64,000 nucleotides of DNA from the NCBI RefSeq assembly GCF_016888135.1, contig NZ_JACSWB010000217.1, forward strand, positions 62,001-126,000, in the 5' to 3' direction. Below, piece after piece: positions 10,987-19,052 of this stretch. The position numbers were made by a program, and so were the translations under genes. Numbering within the stretch: position 1 is the first letter of the stretch; every line of letters starts with the position of its first letter. The DNA is from Leptolyngbya sp. CCY15150. Lineage in GTDB: Bacteria; Cyanobacteriota; Cyanobacteriia; RECH01. The notes beneath the pieces are model-generated. The model was not told the origin of the DNA. It saw only the letters and a list, made by a program, of their open reading frames with translations, and searched no databases.

Positions 10987-11421
10987 CTAGGACGCCATCT
11001 GCGATCCGTTGAACACGTCAAACACCTGACAGCAAAATCGCTTGAGCTTCTCCGCCACCGCCGGGGCAGGCGTGGTATTGCCCACAAACTGCCAGTGGTC
11101 GATCGTTGAAAGCTGCCACTGCTTACCGCGATGGTCAAACCCCACCACATCCACCCCAATCACCCGAGGCGTTGTAGAAAGCGAGCCCTGCCCGAGGCGA
11201 ATTTGCACCAATAAACTGCGGCTTTGGGCAGACCGGCTCACCCCTGGAAAGTGAAACCCTAGGTCAATAGACTCCGGATCCACCAACTCCCGAGTTTCCT
11301 CATCATTCATCCAAGGCTTGAGATCGGCTCGAATATCGGGAAATTCCGATTTGAACAAGTTCACGACGGCTGCAATCTTACTGGCAACCGTCACGTTGGT
11401 TGCTTGTTCTGATGCATTCAC
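10987..11421 (-). CDS. Conserved hypothetical protein
   Basis: A 144-residue soluble protein. The N-terminal third is helical and charged (VVNLFKSEFPDIRADLKPW); the centre looks like a beta-rich domain (IDLGFHFPG...SLLVQIRLGQG...VIGVDVVGFDHRGKQWQLST); the C-terminus is helical with a CC pair. I do not recognise the family. It converges with the DMT transporter gene and is followed on the other strand by another hypothetical gene. Confidence 0.6.
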   Translation of the reverse strand: MNASEQATNVTVASKIAAVVNLFKSEFPDIRADLKPWMNDEETRELVDPESIDLGFHFPGVSRSAQSRSLLVQIRLGQGSLSTTPRVIGVDVVGFDHRGKQWQLSTIDHWQFVGNTTPAPAVAEKLKRFCCQVFDVFNGSQMAS

Positions 11422-11586
11422 GCGCGTTACCCCCTCACCACATGACGATGGATTGATACGAAAAACCTGTGGCCCAGGCGGTCACGAAGCTGCCTCCGTT
11501 AGCAAAATACCGCCGCCATTGAGGCCATCTACCTTCATACTAATAATGTAGCTAACCAGACGTTTTGCTGCTGAGTGTAAGATGCA

Positions 11587-11973
11587 ATGACCGAAACCTC
11601 TTGCCACATTATTGTTGAAGGAAACCCCGCTGTCATCTATGCCAGCCGGAATGGAAAACCTGCCAAAGTCGTTAGAACCCTCGGATCGTTTCTAGAAAAA
11701 TTCTGGCAGGAGCGAGATACGTCTGGCGAACATACCGATACGCCAGAATGTCTCGTTGCTCAAATTATCGTCAGATTTGGGTTTGAAATCTGTGAAGATG
11801 ATTACTCTAATCTACGGGTTGGGCTAAAATACTCGCCCAATGTAGACTATCTCTATTTCATCGGCAGCGATCGCACCCTTAAGCTCTACAGCCCCACCGA
11901 TGCCTACCGGGCGACGCCAAGTCTTGGGGTAGCGGCCTGTCAGGAGTTGGCGATCGAACCTTCGTTGTCCTAG
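11587..11973 (+). CDS. Conserved hypothetical protein
   Basis: A 128-residue acidic protein. It reads as an alpha/beta domain: an opening strand (CHIIVEGNPAVIYASRNGK), a helix with paired basic residues, and two later strands ending LYFIGSDRTLKLYSP. There is no signal peptide or metal motif. I do not recognise a family. It is followed by a strong hairpin at 12031-12060 that separates it from the convergent lysozyme-like gene. Confidence 0.6.
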   Translation: MTETSCHIIVEGNPAVIYASRNGKPAKVVRTLGSFLEKFWQERDTSGEHTDTPECLVAQIIVRFGFEICEDDYSNLRVGLKYSPNVDYLYFIGSDRTLKLYSPTDAYRATPSLGVAACQELAIEPSLS

Positions 11974-12030
11974 ACATGACCTGCCCATGCTAGCCGAGCG
12001 ATCGCCGGCGGTGCTGCGCAAATCCGAGTA

Positions 12031-12060
12031 ACCCTAAGGACAACCTGTCGCCCTTAGGGT
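12031..12060. terminator. Bidirectional hairpin
   Basis: ACCCTAAGG (12031-12039) and CCTTAGGGT (12052-12060) form a perfect 9-bp stem with a 12-base loop between two convergent genes. No T-run is seen on either side. Confidence 0.55.
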
Positions 12061-12141
12061 CAGAGCAACCGTTCAAGCTGGTCTTCTATCCTCCTGACAG
12101 CGTCCTACAGGACTCCCGTATCGTAGACATCTAGTAGACAT

Positions 12142-12993
12142 CTACATCCTAGAAATGTAATTCATCAAGTCATTATCGCGATTCAGCCAGCCGTTGAGAA
12201 ACACACTTTGGCTGGGATTTTGCCGCACCCGCAGGTAGCGATAGTCAATGCGGCTTTGCACATAGCGCCGAGCGGTGGCAGATGTATTGGAGCGATCGAG
12301 GGCACTGCGGGTGATAGGGCCAAAGCCACCATCGGCAGGCACACCGAGGGTTTCCTGCAAAAAGAGCGTAGACCCGCCCACGCCAAAGTTCACCGCCGTG
12401 TCAAAATGCACAATGGCCAAAGGGCGCACCATCAACTGACTGTTGGAGGGCGTCCAATACATGCTGCGATAAATATCTTCCACCTCAGCCTGGGTGATCA
12501 ACCGCACGCTCTGGGTCGGTAGCCCCTTGCGGCGGCGATACTCGTTGTAGGTTCCCGTTGTTACCCCTTTATTAGTTGCGCCACCAATATCCGCCGGGTG
12601 ATCGACAAAGCCACCTTCCCAGCGCAAAGAGAACTGTAGGGCTTCTGTGAAATGATTTCCCGTGGGTGGAGCAGGCGGCGGCGGCGCAGGTGGCGGCGGG
12701 GCAGGCGGCGGCGGGGCAGGCGGCGGAGCAGGCGGCGGGGCAGGCTGCATCCCGGTGGAATTGATAATAAACCGGGCAACCCGAGGCGATAACTCATTGG
12801 GGCGAAACCCAAAGTAGTCGGTAAACTCCCGATAGGCTGCTTCGGTACGCGGGCCCCATAATCCATCGGATGTCCCTACGGGAAAACCCATTAAGTTCAG
12901 CGCACTCTGAAGGGAGCGCACCAAAGCCGTGTTACTCCTCAGTTGAGTGGTGGTATAGGTGACTTGCCCACTGGCGATCGCTTGCAGATCCAT
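12142..12993 (-). CDS. Peptidoglycan-binding GH108-type lysozyme with proline-rich hinge
   Basis: A 283-residue muralytic enzyme. Residues 20-85 look like a peptidoglycan-binding domain (LQSALNLMGFPVGTSDGLWGPRT pattern). A hinge of about 30 residues made almost only of Pro and Ala follows (near 82-112). The rest matches the GH108/ZliS family: RWEGGFVDHP with the catalytic Glu, GGATNKGVT, and a second half with FDTAVNFGVGGST and LGVPADGGFGPITR, which resembles the paired GH108 substrate-binding part. No signal peptide is seen. Such enzymes are often phage endolysins; this could be a domesticated one. It stands alone in the minus orientation. Confidence 0.85.
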   Translation of the reverse strand: MDLQAIASGQVTYTTTQLRSNTALVRSLQSALNLMGFPVGTSDGLWGPRTEAAYREFTDYFGFRPNELSPRVARFIINSTGMQPAPPPAPPPAPPPPAPPPPAPPPPAPPTGNHFTEALQFSLRWEGGFVDHPADIGGATNKGVTTGTYNEYRRRKGLPTQSVRLITQAEVEDIYRSMYWTPSNSQLMVRPLAIVHFDTAVNFGVGGSTLFLQETLGVPADGGFGPITRSALDRSNTSATARRYVQSRIDYRYLRVRQNPSQSVFLNGWLNRDNDLMNYISRM

Positions 12994-13088
12994 GATGGCC
13001 GGGTAGTTGGGTAAAAGGCTTATACAGTTCTACCACCAGACGGCTACACTGTTGGGCGTCTGGGCAGAAAACCACACATCAATTCAGG

Positions 13089-14330
13089 TTAGGTGGTGTA
13101 TTCAGCATTAATCTTGACGTAGTCGTAGCTGAGATCACATCCCCAGGCCACCCCGTGCCCTGTACCGCTTCCCACTCCGACGTTGATTTGTACCGTATTG
13201 GCATCAGGGTCAGAGCTTTCCGCCGCTGCCGTCAAATAGGCACTGGCGGCAGCCCGGTCAAAGGGCAGCGGTTGCCCATAGTCTAGCAATAGGGTATCGC
13301 CGAGGCTAATGCGCAGATCATCTTGGCTGAAGGGCACGCCTGCACGACCAGCAGCAGCGGCAATCCGTCCCCAGTTGGGATCTCGTCCAAAGATGGCTGA
13401 TTTCACCAGGGAGGAACCAGCAATGGTGCGGGCAATTTTGCGCGCCGCTTCATCGCTACTGGCCCCACTCACCGTCACTTCTACTAGACAGGTTGCCCCT
13501 TCCCCATCCCGAACGATCGCTTTCGCTAGGATCATGCAAACTTCCGTCAGCATGGCTTCTAGGGTTTCTGCCTCTGCATTCATGGCGGTAATGGCTGGCG
13601 TACGCGACTGACCATTGGCCAAGGCAATCACGCAGTCGTTGGTGCTCGTATCGCCATCCACCGTAATTTGGTTAAAGCTTTTATCCACCGCCCGCCCCAG
13701 CATCTCTTGCCAGATGTGGGGAGAGACCGTGGCATCACAGGTGATGAAGCTGAGCATGGTAGCCATGTTGGGGTGGATCATGCCCGATCCTTTGGCAATG
13801 CCGCCCATCCGCACGGGGCGATCGCCCACCTGGGTTTCTAACGCGCAAACCTTCGGCACCAAATCGGTGGTCATAATCGCCGAGGCAGCTTGGTCGGAGC
13901 CGGTTTCAGACAACTGCGCCACCACCTTCGGCACCCCCGCCTGCAACTGTTCCATTTTGATGCGCTGCCCAATCACCCCGGTGGAGGCTAGCAGTACCGC
14001 ATCAGCCTCACAGCCCAAGGCTTGGGCCACCGCTTGGGCACTGGCGATCGCATCGTCCCAGCCCTGGCTACCGGTGCCAGCATTGGCCTGCCCCGAGTTG
14101 CACAAAATTGCCCGTGCTGCCGCCTTAGCCTCTAAGCGTTGGCGACAATAGTCTACACAGGCTGCCCGCACATAGCTTGTGGTAAACACTCCAGCAGCGA
14201 TCGCCTCCACATCGGACACAATCAGCGCCAGATCGGGTAATCCAGAAGGCTTCATGCCAGCAACAATCCCTGATGCACGATACCCCTTCGGAGCCGTGAC
14301 TCCCCCTGAAATCACCTGCCATGCTGCCAT
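13089..14330 (-). CDS. argJ: Bifunctional glutamate N-acetyltransferase / ornithine acetyltransferase
   Basis: ArgJ transfers the acetyl group from N-acetylornithine to glutamate and can also use acetyl-CoA, closing the cyclic arginine pathway. The precursor cleaves itself into two subunits before the catalytic threonine; the expected motif GSGMIHPNMATMLSF is present near residue 180-195. Further family motifs are TSYVRAACVDYCR, ILCNSGQANAGTG and the C-terminal GRDPNWGRIAAAAGRAGVPF. I moved the start to ATG 14330, where AAGGAGA sits about 6 bases upstream and the family N-terminus MAAWQVISGGV begins. Confidence 0.96.
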   Translation of the reverse strand: MAAWQVISGGVTAPKGYRASGIVAGMKPSGLPDLALIVSDVEAIAAGVFTTSYVRAACVDYCRQRLEAKAAARAILCNSGQANAGTGSQGWDDAIASAQAVAQALGCEADAVLLASTGVIGQRIKMEQLQAGVPKVVAQLSETGSDQAASAIMTTDLVPKVCALETQVGDRPVRMGGIAKGSGMIHPNMATMLSFITCDATVSPHIWQEMLGRAVDKSFNQITVDGDTSTNDCVIALANGQSRTPAITAMNAEAETLEAMLTEVCMILAKAIVRDGEGATCLVEVTVSGASSDEAARKIARTIAGSSLVKSAIFGRDPNWGRIAAAAGRAGVPFSQDDLRISLGDTLLLDYGQPLPFDRAAASAYLTAAAESSDPDANTVQINVGVGSGTGHGVAWGCDLSYDYVKINAEYTT

Positions 14331-14503
14331 AGGTTCTCCTTCCCCTTGATGCAAGCCCACGTTTCCATCAGTCGTCGTTTGGGACAGGATGGGCCATAAC
14401 TGACCTGAGCTTGGTTAGACAGCAGATGCGATCGCCCACCGTCTACCCGACGCCCATCACCATCCTGTCCATTGAGAATACTGTGAATTGGGGATATGTG
14501 GCC

Positions 14504-14923
14504 CTACTTTTCGATTTTGACCGACAGAATTTTATCGCCTTGGCGAATGGCGTTAACCACATCCATATCCTGGGTTTGACCAAACACGGTATGCACACCA
14601 TCCAAGTGAGGCTGGGGAGAATGGCAAATAAAGAACTGGCTGCCGCCCGTATCGCGGCCACGGTGCGCCATGGACAGGGAACCGGCCATGTGCTTGTTGG
14701 AGTTGATTTCACACTTAATTTCGTAGCCTGGGCCACCGGTGCCCGTTCCCTTGGGGCAGCCGCCCTGAATCATAAAATCAGGGATGACGCGGTGGAAGGC
14801 TAGACCGTCGTAGAACCCATCCTCCGACAGCTTGACAAAATTCGCCACGGTGTTGGGCGCATCTGCATCGAAAAACTCAATCGTAATGGTGCCCTTAGCC
14901 GTTTCCATAATGGCGCGAGTCAT
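14504..14923 (-). CDS. ppiB: Cyclophilin-type peptidyl-prolyl isomerase
   Basis: A 139-residue single-domain cytoplasmic cyclophilin that speeds cis-trans isomerisation of Xaa-Pro bonds. The active-site arginine is in [24 protein letters not shown], and the substrate-binding section has [18 protein letters not shown] and [11 protein letters not shown]. The length is close to the family minimum with no signal peptide, so it is the cytosolic type. A second ATG five codons in ([12 protein letters not shown]) could be the true start. A strong 12-bp hairpin lies upstream at 14967-14993. Confidence 0.94.
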   Translation of the reverse strand: MTRAIMETAKGTITIEFFDADAPNTVANFVKLSEDGFYDGLAFHRVIPDFMIQGGCPKGTGTGGPGYEIKCEINSNKHMAGSLSMAHRGRDTGGSQFFICHSPQPHLDGVHTVFGQTQDMDVVNAIRQGDKILSVKIEK

Positions 14924-14966
14924 ACAATCATCCTCAACTTACTTAGAATTCAAACGTGACATAGTT

Positions 14967-14993
14967 CCTACGCCCATCGTTGATGGGCGTAGG
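14967..14993 (-). terminator. 12-bp perfect hairpin between HAS-barrel-like gene and ppiB
   Basis: CCTACGCCCATC (14967-14978) and GATGGGCGTAGG (14982-14993) form a perfect 12-bp stem closed by a 3-base loop. It lies downstream of the gene ending at 15056 and upstream of ppiB, both on the minus strand, so it most likely ends the first transcript. No clear U-tract follows. Confidence 0.55.
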
Positions 14994-15055
14994 GAGTTCT
15001 CGATTCCCATGGGCACAGCACTGGAGCAGGTGTGGGCTCGATCCATCGACCTACG

Positions 15056-15661
15056 CTACCGCATGGCTCCCATGGTCGTTTTCCAGGACAGCTCTCGGCA
15101 GAGAATTTCCAAGGCCCGCTGATCGCGGCCGAGAAATAAACCACTTTCCACTAAGTCCGTCAGCACCTGCTGGGTGAGTTCTGCGGCAAAGGTACCACCA
15201 CAGTGCAGCAGATGGCTGTAGTAGCAAAACTGAGACTGCTCCTGGGGATTGCGATGAAAGTGATGGATTTCGTCTTGGCTCATGCAAGACACCGGCGTAT
15301 TTACCGGCACCACCACCCGGGGAATGCCGTGGATACCATAGGTGCGATCGCCCTCTCGAATCAAGGTACCAATCAGCACGGTACCCAGTACAGTACGGGT
15401 TTCCTCAATCAGATCGGGGCTGAAGAGCGGATCGGGCTCACTCGACAGCCGCGGCCCGTTATTCAAAAACTGTGGATTAATCAACTGGCTGTTGTAGACC
15501 AGCCCCACAGCCCAATGTCGCCCCTCCTTTTCCTCTAGTTTGACAAACGAGCCAAACCCAAAGGCATCAGCGGAGGGCGGATTATCTACCGCGTAGGCAT
15601 CATCAAGCTGAACAATATAGTCGCAATGAGAATTGGACTTGACGACCTTTCCCAATCGCAT
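15056..15661 (-). CDS. HAS-barrel-like domain protein
   Basis: About 201 residues from MRLGKVVKSNSHCDYIVQ. The N-terminal part (GKVVKSNSHCDYIVQLDD..FGFGSFVKLEE..HWAVGLVYNSQLINP) reads as a small beta-barrel similar to HAS-barrel domains found at the start of HerA-type ATPases and in stand-alone cyanobacterial proteins. A helical C-terminal half contains several Cys and His residues (CYYSHLLHCGG). I moved the start six codons inside the longest frame. The role is unknown; a scaffold or partner function is a guess. Confidence 0.65.
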   Translation of the reverse strand: MRLGKVVKSNSHCDYIVQLDDAYAVDNPPSADAFGFGSFVKLEEKEGRHWAVGLVYNSQLINPQFLNNGPRLSSEPDPLFSPDLIEETRTVLGTVLIGTLIREGDRTYGIHGIPRVVVPVNTPVSCMSQDEIHHFHRNPQEQSQFCYYSHLLHCGGTFAAELTQQVLTDLVESGLFLGRDQRALEILCRELSWKTTMGAMR

Positions 15662-15973
15662 AAACTCACCGCATTCCATAACCGACTATCAACCGGCGGG
15701 TGACCGGCACCCATGGGGGAGCGATCACCTTCAATGCCCAATTCTAGCGCAGGGGTTGGCCAGGTGAACCAGGTTTGCGGTGCATCCCATCGGAATTCTC
15801 TTGCCATTCCATAAAGAATGCCTCCGCGCCCACCCACCATCGACCAAACGGCCCAAGTTGGGTTCAGCCCAGAGGACACTCAAAAGATGTTGCCAAGATG
15901 AGCCGAATAATCCGCACAGAAAGCGCATCACCCACACCGACCTTGACCAAGGTTATCCTGCATCCCGCCCTAC

Positions 15974-16459
15974 TTAGGACATGGATTGAATGATGTAGTC
16001 AAAATAAGGAGCCGCTTCAGACGCATCTTCTTCACTGAGCAGTGCTAGAGACGCATTCTTCAGGCAGCGCACAGCTTCAACCATGCCAGGAACCGGAACC
16101 CCAAGGGAGTTGTACATTTCCCGAACACCAATCAAGCCAATGCTTTCAATCGGCTCTTTAGATCCACACAAGACTCCATAGGTAATCAGGCGCAGATACC
16201 AGCCATAGTCTCGGAGACAAAGGGCCCGCTGTCTCTGTCCATAGGCGTTACCACCTGGAGCAATAAAGTCAGGACGTTTGCGCCAGAGCTGCTTGCTGGA
16301 TTCTTCTACAATTTTTCTCTCATTTTCAGACAGGGTTGTGACGATACGAATTCGTTGCTCACCCGTCTGAAAGAAGCTGCGCATGGTGCTCAGTTCGCCA
16401 CTGCTGGGGTAGCGAAGTTCATCATCGGCATTGAGAATGACTTGGCTAACTACACTCAT
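15974..16459 (-). CDS. apcD: Allophycocyanin B alpha subunit ApcD
   Basis: ApcD is a terminal emitter of the phycobilisome core that passes excitation mainly to photosystem I. The 161-residue protein has the allophycocyanin alpha fold; Cys81 in [13 protein letters not shown] is the phycocyanobilin attachment site, with Asp84 behind it. [18 protein letters not shown] and [19 protein letters not shown] are typical of ApcD and separate it from ApcA. It is a lone gene away from the main apc operon, as is usual for apcD. A second Cys lies near residue 98 (GVLCGSK). Confidence 0.95.
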   Translation of the reverse strand: MSVVSQVILNADDELRYPSSGELSTMRSFFQTGEQRIRIVTTLSENERKIVEESSKQLWRKRPDFIAPGGNAYGQRQRALCLRDYGWYLRLITYGVLCGSKEPIESIGLIGVREMYNSLGVPVPGMVEAVRCLKNASLALLSEEDASEAAPYFDYIIQSMS

Positions 16460-16783
16460 AGTTATCGTAGGAATTTTGTTGAAATGACTAGATTATCAGT
16501 AGTCTAGCGATTATGAGAGCCAGAAGAAAGGAACATCCGCATCAGGCGATCGCTAGGGTATCAGTCCCTATCGTCTCACTAGTCGAGTATTTTGCCAAAG
16601 TTATAACGAACACTAGCTTGAAAAGTCTGGAGAGCAGGCGATCGCTGTCTATCGACCAACCTGCTCTAGGCTTGATATCCCTTGGGTTTCACGCCAAGGA
16701 TCGCGATTGGGGCAGCGATCGCTTTTGTCTAGAAATGTTGCGAAACATTGCGAACCTCTCACGAAAGCGATCGCCCCAGGCTC
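16460..16783. other. Spacer between apcD start and msrB end
   Basis: No gene seen. It contains several HIP1 or near-HIP1 sites and should hold the apcD promoter close to 16480-16530. A weak inverted repeat CTAGA-N10-TCTAG lies there on the minus strand. Nothing stronger was found. Confidence 0.4.
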
Positions 16784-17185
16784 CTAACCTTCCTTGGGCA
16801 CAAAGGTAAGGGCTGCCGAGTTCATGCAGTAGCGCTGCCCGGTGGGGGCTGGGCCATCGTCAAACACGTGCCCCAAGTGGGCTCCACAGGACGCGCAGAC
16901 CACTTCTGTGCGCACCATGAAAAAGGTGCGATCGCTTTCTAGACCCACATGCTCGTCTTGGATGGGAGCCCAAAAGCTGGGCCAGCCGGTGCCGGAATCA
17001 AACTTGGTCTCGGAGCTAAACAGCTCGGTGCCACAGCAGACACACTGGTAAAGTCCAGCTTGTTTGTTGTCGTGGTAAGCTCCGGAGAAGGGCGGCTCGG
17101 TACCTTTTTTGCGGGTGACTTTAAATTGTTCTGGGGTCAGCAGTTGCTTCCACTCGTCGTCGGTTTTCTGAACTTTCTGAATCAT
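16784..17185 (-). CDS. msrB: Peptide-methionine (R)-S-oxide reductase MsrB
   Basis: MsrB reduces the R form of methionine sulfoxide in proteins, repairing oxidative damage. The 133-residue protein has two zinc CxxC pairs (Cys48/51 and Cys97/100), the substrate loop [11 protein letters not shown] at residues 62-72 and the catalytic Cys120 in [10 protein letters not shown] start at ATG 17185 because AGGAGAA lies a few bases upstream and the longer frame adds a basic, non-conserved 33 residues. It is a lone gene in the minus orientation, divergent from rsmB. Confidence 0.95.
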   Translation of the reverse strand: MIQKVQKTDDEWKQLLTPEQFKVTRKKGTEPPFSGAYHDNKQAGLYQCVCCGTELFSSETKFDSGTGWPSFWAPIQDEHVGLESDRTFFMVRTEVVCASCGAHLGHVFDDGPAPTGQRYCMNSAALTFVPKEG

Positions 17186-17327
17186 GATGCGTTCTCCTAT
17201 AGGTGGCAGGATCGTTCGTGATCGCCTGCATTTAAATCGTTCTACTTGAATTGTTACAAATTTTGAACCCTGGAGGCGAGTCATCGCTCTACCGACAGCG
17301 ATCGCCTGTCCTGTTTTGCCCCGTTGT

Positions 17328-18692
17328 ATGCCCGATTTTATGAAACACTCTCAGCAGGCAGATGCCCGCACCCTAGCATTTCTAGCCCTCAAAGCTATCC
17401 AAAACGGTGGGTTTGCCAATGTGATTGTGGATGATGTGCTCACCCAATCGCCCTTGCCCGATCGCGATCGCCGCTTGGTGGCAGAATTGGTCTACGGCAG
17501 CGTCCGTCGCCAGCGCACCCTCGATACCTTGATCGACCAATTGGCCAGTAAGCCTGCCAGCGACCAACCGCCCGATCTGCGGCTGATTCTTCACCTAGGG
17601 CTCTATCAACTGCGGTATCTCACCCACATTCCAGCTTCAGCAGCGGTGAACACCACGGTGGATCTAGCCAAGCAGCAACGGCTGGGCGGGCTATCGGGGT
17701 TTGTCAACGGTTTGCTGCGTCGCTATACCCGCTTGGCAGAGACCGGCGTAGATCCCTTACAACTCCCCGAGGAAGCGATCGCCCGTCTGGGTGTGCAGCA
17801 CAGCTATCCTGATTGGATCGTACAAGTCTATATGGATCAGCTCGGGTTAGCGGCCGCCGAAACTCTGTGTGATTGGCTCAACCACCCGCCTAGCCTAGAT
17901 CTACGGGTGAACCGTCTACGGGCCTCCGTGGACATCGTCCTCCAAGAGTTTCAGCAAGATGGTCTAGAAGCCGAGCCTGTTCCCCATCTTCCCGATGGCA
18001 TTCGCCTGCGCGGCGGTGCGGTGCGATCGCTGCCGGGATTTCAAGAGGGGCTCTGGACGGTGCAAGACAGCAGCGCTCAGTTGGTCAGCCATTGTTTGGA
18101 TCCCCAGCCAGGGGAAGTGGTGATCGATGCCTGCGCAGCTCCTGGCGGCAAAACCACCCATATTGCAGAACTGATGGGCGATCACGGTACCGTGTGGGGC
18201 TGCGATCGCTATGCCAGTCGCCTCAAGCGTATTGACCAAACGGCCCAACGCTTGGGGCTAACCTCGATTCAAACCTGCCTGGGGGACAGCACTCAGATGG
18301 AGCAGTTTATCGACCAAGGCGATCGGGTGTTGGTGGATGCCCCTTGTTCTGGTCTGGGTACTCTCCACCGCCATGCCGATGCCCGCTGGCGACAAACGCC
18401 TGAGAGCGTTGAGGCGTTGGTGCTCCTACAACAGCAGTTGCTCACCCAGGCAGCTACCTGGGTAAAGCCTGGCGGTTATCTGGTGTATTCCACCTGTACC
18501 CTGCATCCAGCAGAAAACCAAGGTGTCGTCCAGCAGTTTCTCGCCAACCATCCCCATTGGCAGCTTCAGTCGTTATCATCCATGGCGATCGCCACGCCCT
18601 ATGACTCGTCAGCAGGGTGGCTCACGGTTTGGCCCCATAAGCATCACATGGATGGCTTTTTCATGGCCAAACTGCAGCGATCGCCCGCGTGA
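17328..18692 (+). CDS. rsmB: 16S rRNA m5C967 methyltransferase RsmB
   Basis: RsmB methylates cytosine 967 of 16S rRNA using S-adenosylmethionine. The N-terminal ~140 residues form a NusB-like helical RNA-binding domain ([12 protein letters not shown]...[20 protein letters not shown]). The C-terminal domain has the SAM motif [18 protein letters not shown] and the two cysteines of RNA m5C methylases in VDAPCSGLG and [13 protein letters not shown]. Starts at ATG 17328 or 17340 both fit; no strong ribosome site separates them. It is divergent from msrB. Confidence 0.94.
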   Translation: MPDFMKHSQQADARTLAFLALKAIQNGGFANVIVDDVLTQSPLPDRDRRLVAELVYGSVRRQRTLDTLIDQLASKPASDQPPDLRLILHLGLYQLRYLTHIPASAAVNTTVDLAKQQRLGGLSGFVNGLLRRYTRLAETGVDPLQLPEEAIARLGVQHSYPDWIVQVYMDQLGLAAAETLCDWLNHPPSLDLRVNRLRASVDIVLQEFQQDGLEAEPVPHLPDGIRLRGGAVRSLPGFQEGLWTVQDSSAQLVSHCLDPQPGEVVIDACAAPGGKTTHIAELMGDHGTVWGCDRYASRLKRIDQTAQRLGLTSIQTCLGDSTQMEQFIDQGDRVLVDAPCSGLGTLHRHADARWRQTPESVEALVLLQQQLLTQAATWVKPGGYLVYSTCTLHPAENQGVVQQFLANHPHWQLQSLSSMAIATPYDSSAGWLTVWPHKHHMDGFFMAKLQRSPA

Positions 18693-18725
18693 TCTCCTCC
18701 GTAGCAGAGGACGATAGGCCCAGGA

Positions 18726-18938
18726 TCAAGATTGATCCGATGGACTCGAATCGACGTCACTACTCACCTTCGGCACAATGTCAGGACGCTCCGCATCTTC
18801 CCAACCGGGCGGACGCTTGGAGTTATACCAGGCAATGGAACCAATGGCAACCGCAGCAATAAATCCCACAACGTATACCGCTGTAAAGGCAACCGGAAAC
18901 TGAGAAGCTGTCGCGGTTGCATCCATTAATACAATCAT
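18726..18938 (-). CDS. Psb35-like photosystem II assembly protein
   Basis: A 70-residue protein with one hydrophobic helix (FTAVYVVGFIAAVAIGSIAW, residues 18-37) followed by NSKRPPGWEDAERPDIVPKV and a short acidic tail. The helix plus KRPPGWE tail is what I remember of Psb35, a small thylakoid protein that stabilises the CP47 assembly module. The match is from memory, so the name is not used as a symbol. The gene lies between rsmB (convergent) and the penicillin-binding protein gene (same strand). Confidence 0.6.
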   Translation of the reverse strand: MIVLMDATATASQFPVAFTAVYVVGFIAAVAIGSIAWYNSKRPPGWEDAERPDIVPKVSSDVDSSPSDQS

Positions 18939-18978
18939 GGTGTATACCAGTCCTTAATGAGTCAGCCCTACCATCCTA

Positions 18979-19005
18979 GGAGATGCCCCTGAGTGAGTCA
19001 TCTCC
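18979..19005 (-). terminator. Hairpin after the penicillin-binding protein gene
   Basis: GGAGATG (18979-18985) and CATCTCC (18999-19005) pair perfectly around a 13-base loop, 48 bases beyond the stop of the minus-strand gene at 19053. Confidence 0.45.
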
Positions 19006-19052
19006 CCTTAGTTCTATTCCCTAGTATCCCAGATTCACGCCGAGGGCGATCG

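Noticed and set aside
12561-12866. Pro/Arg-rich 101-residue frame inside the lysozyme gene
   Set aside because: Shadow of the GCC/GGC-rich DNA that encodes the Pro/Ala hinge.
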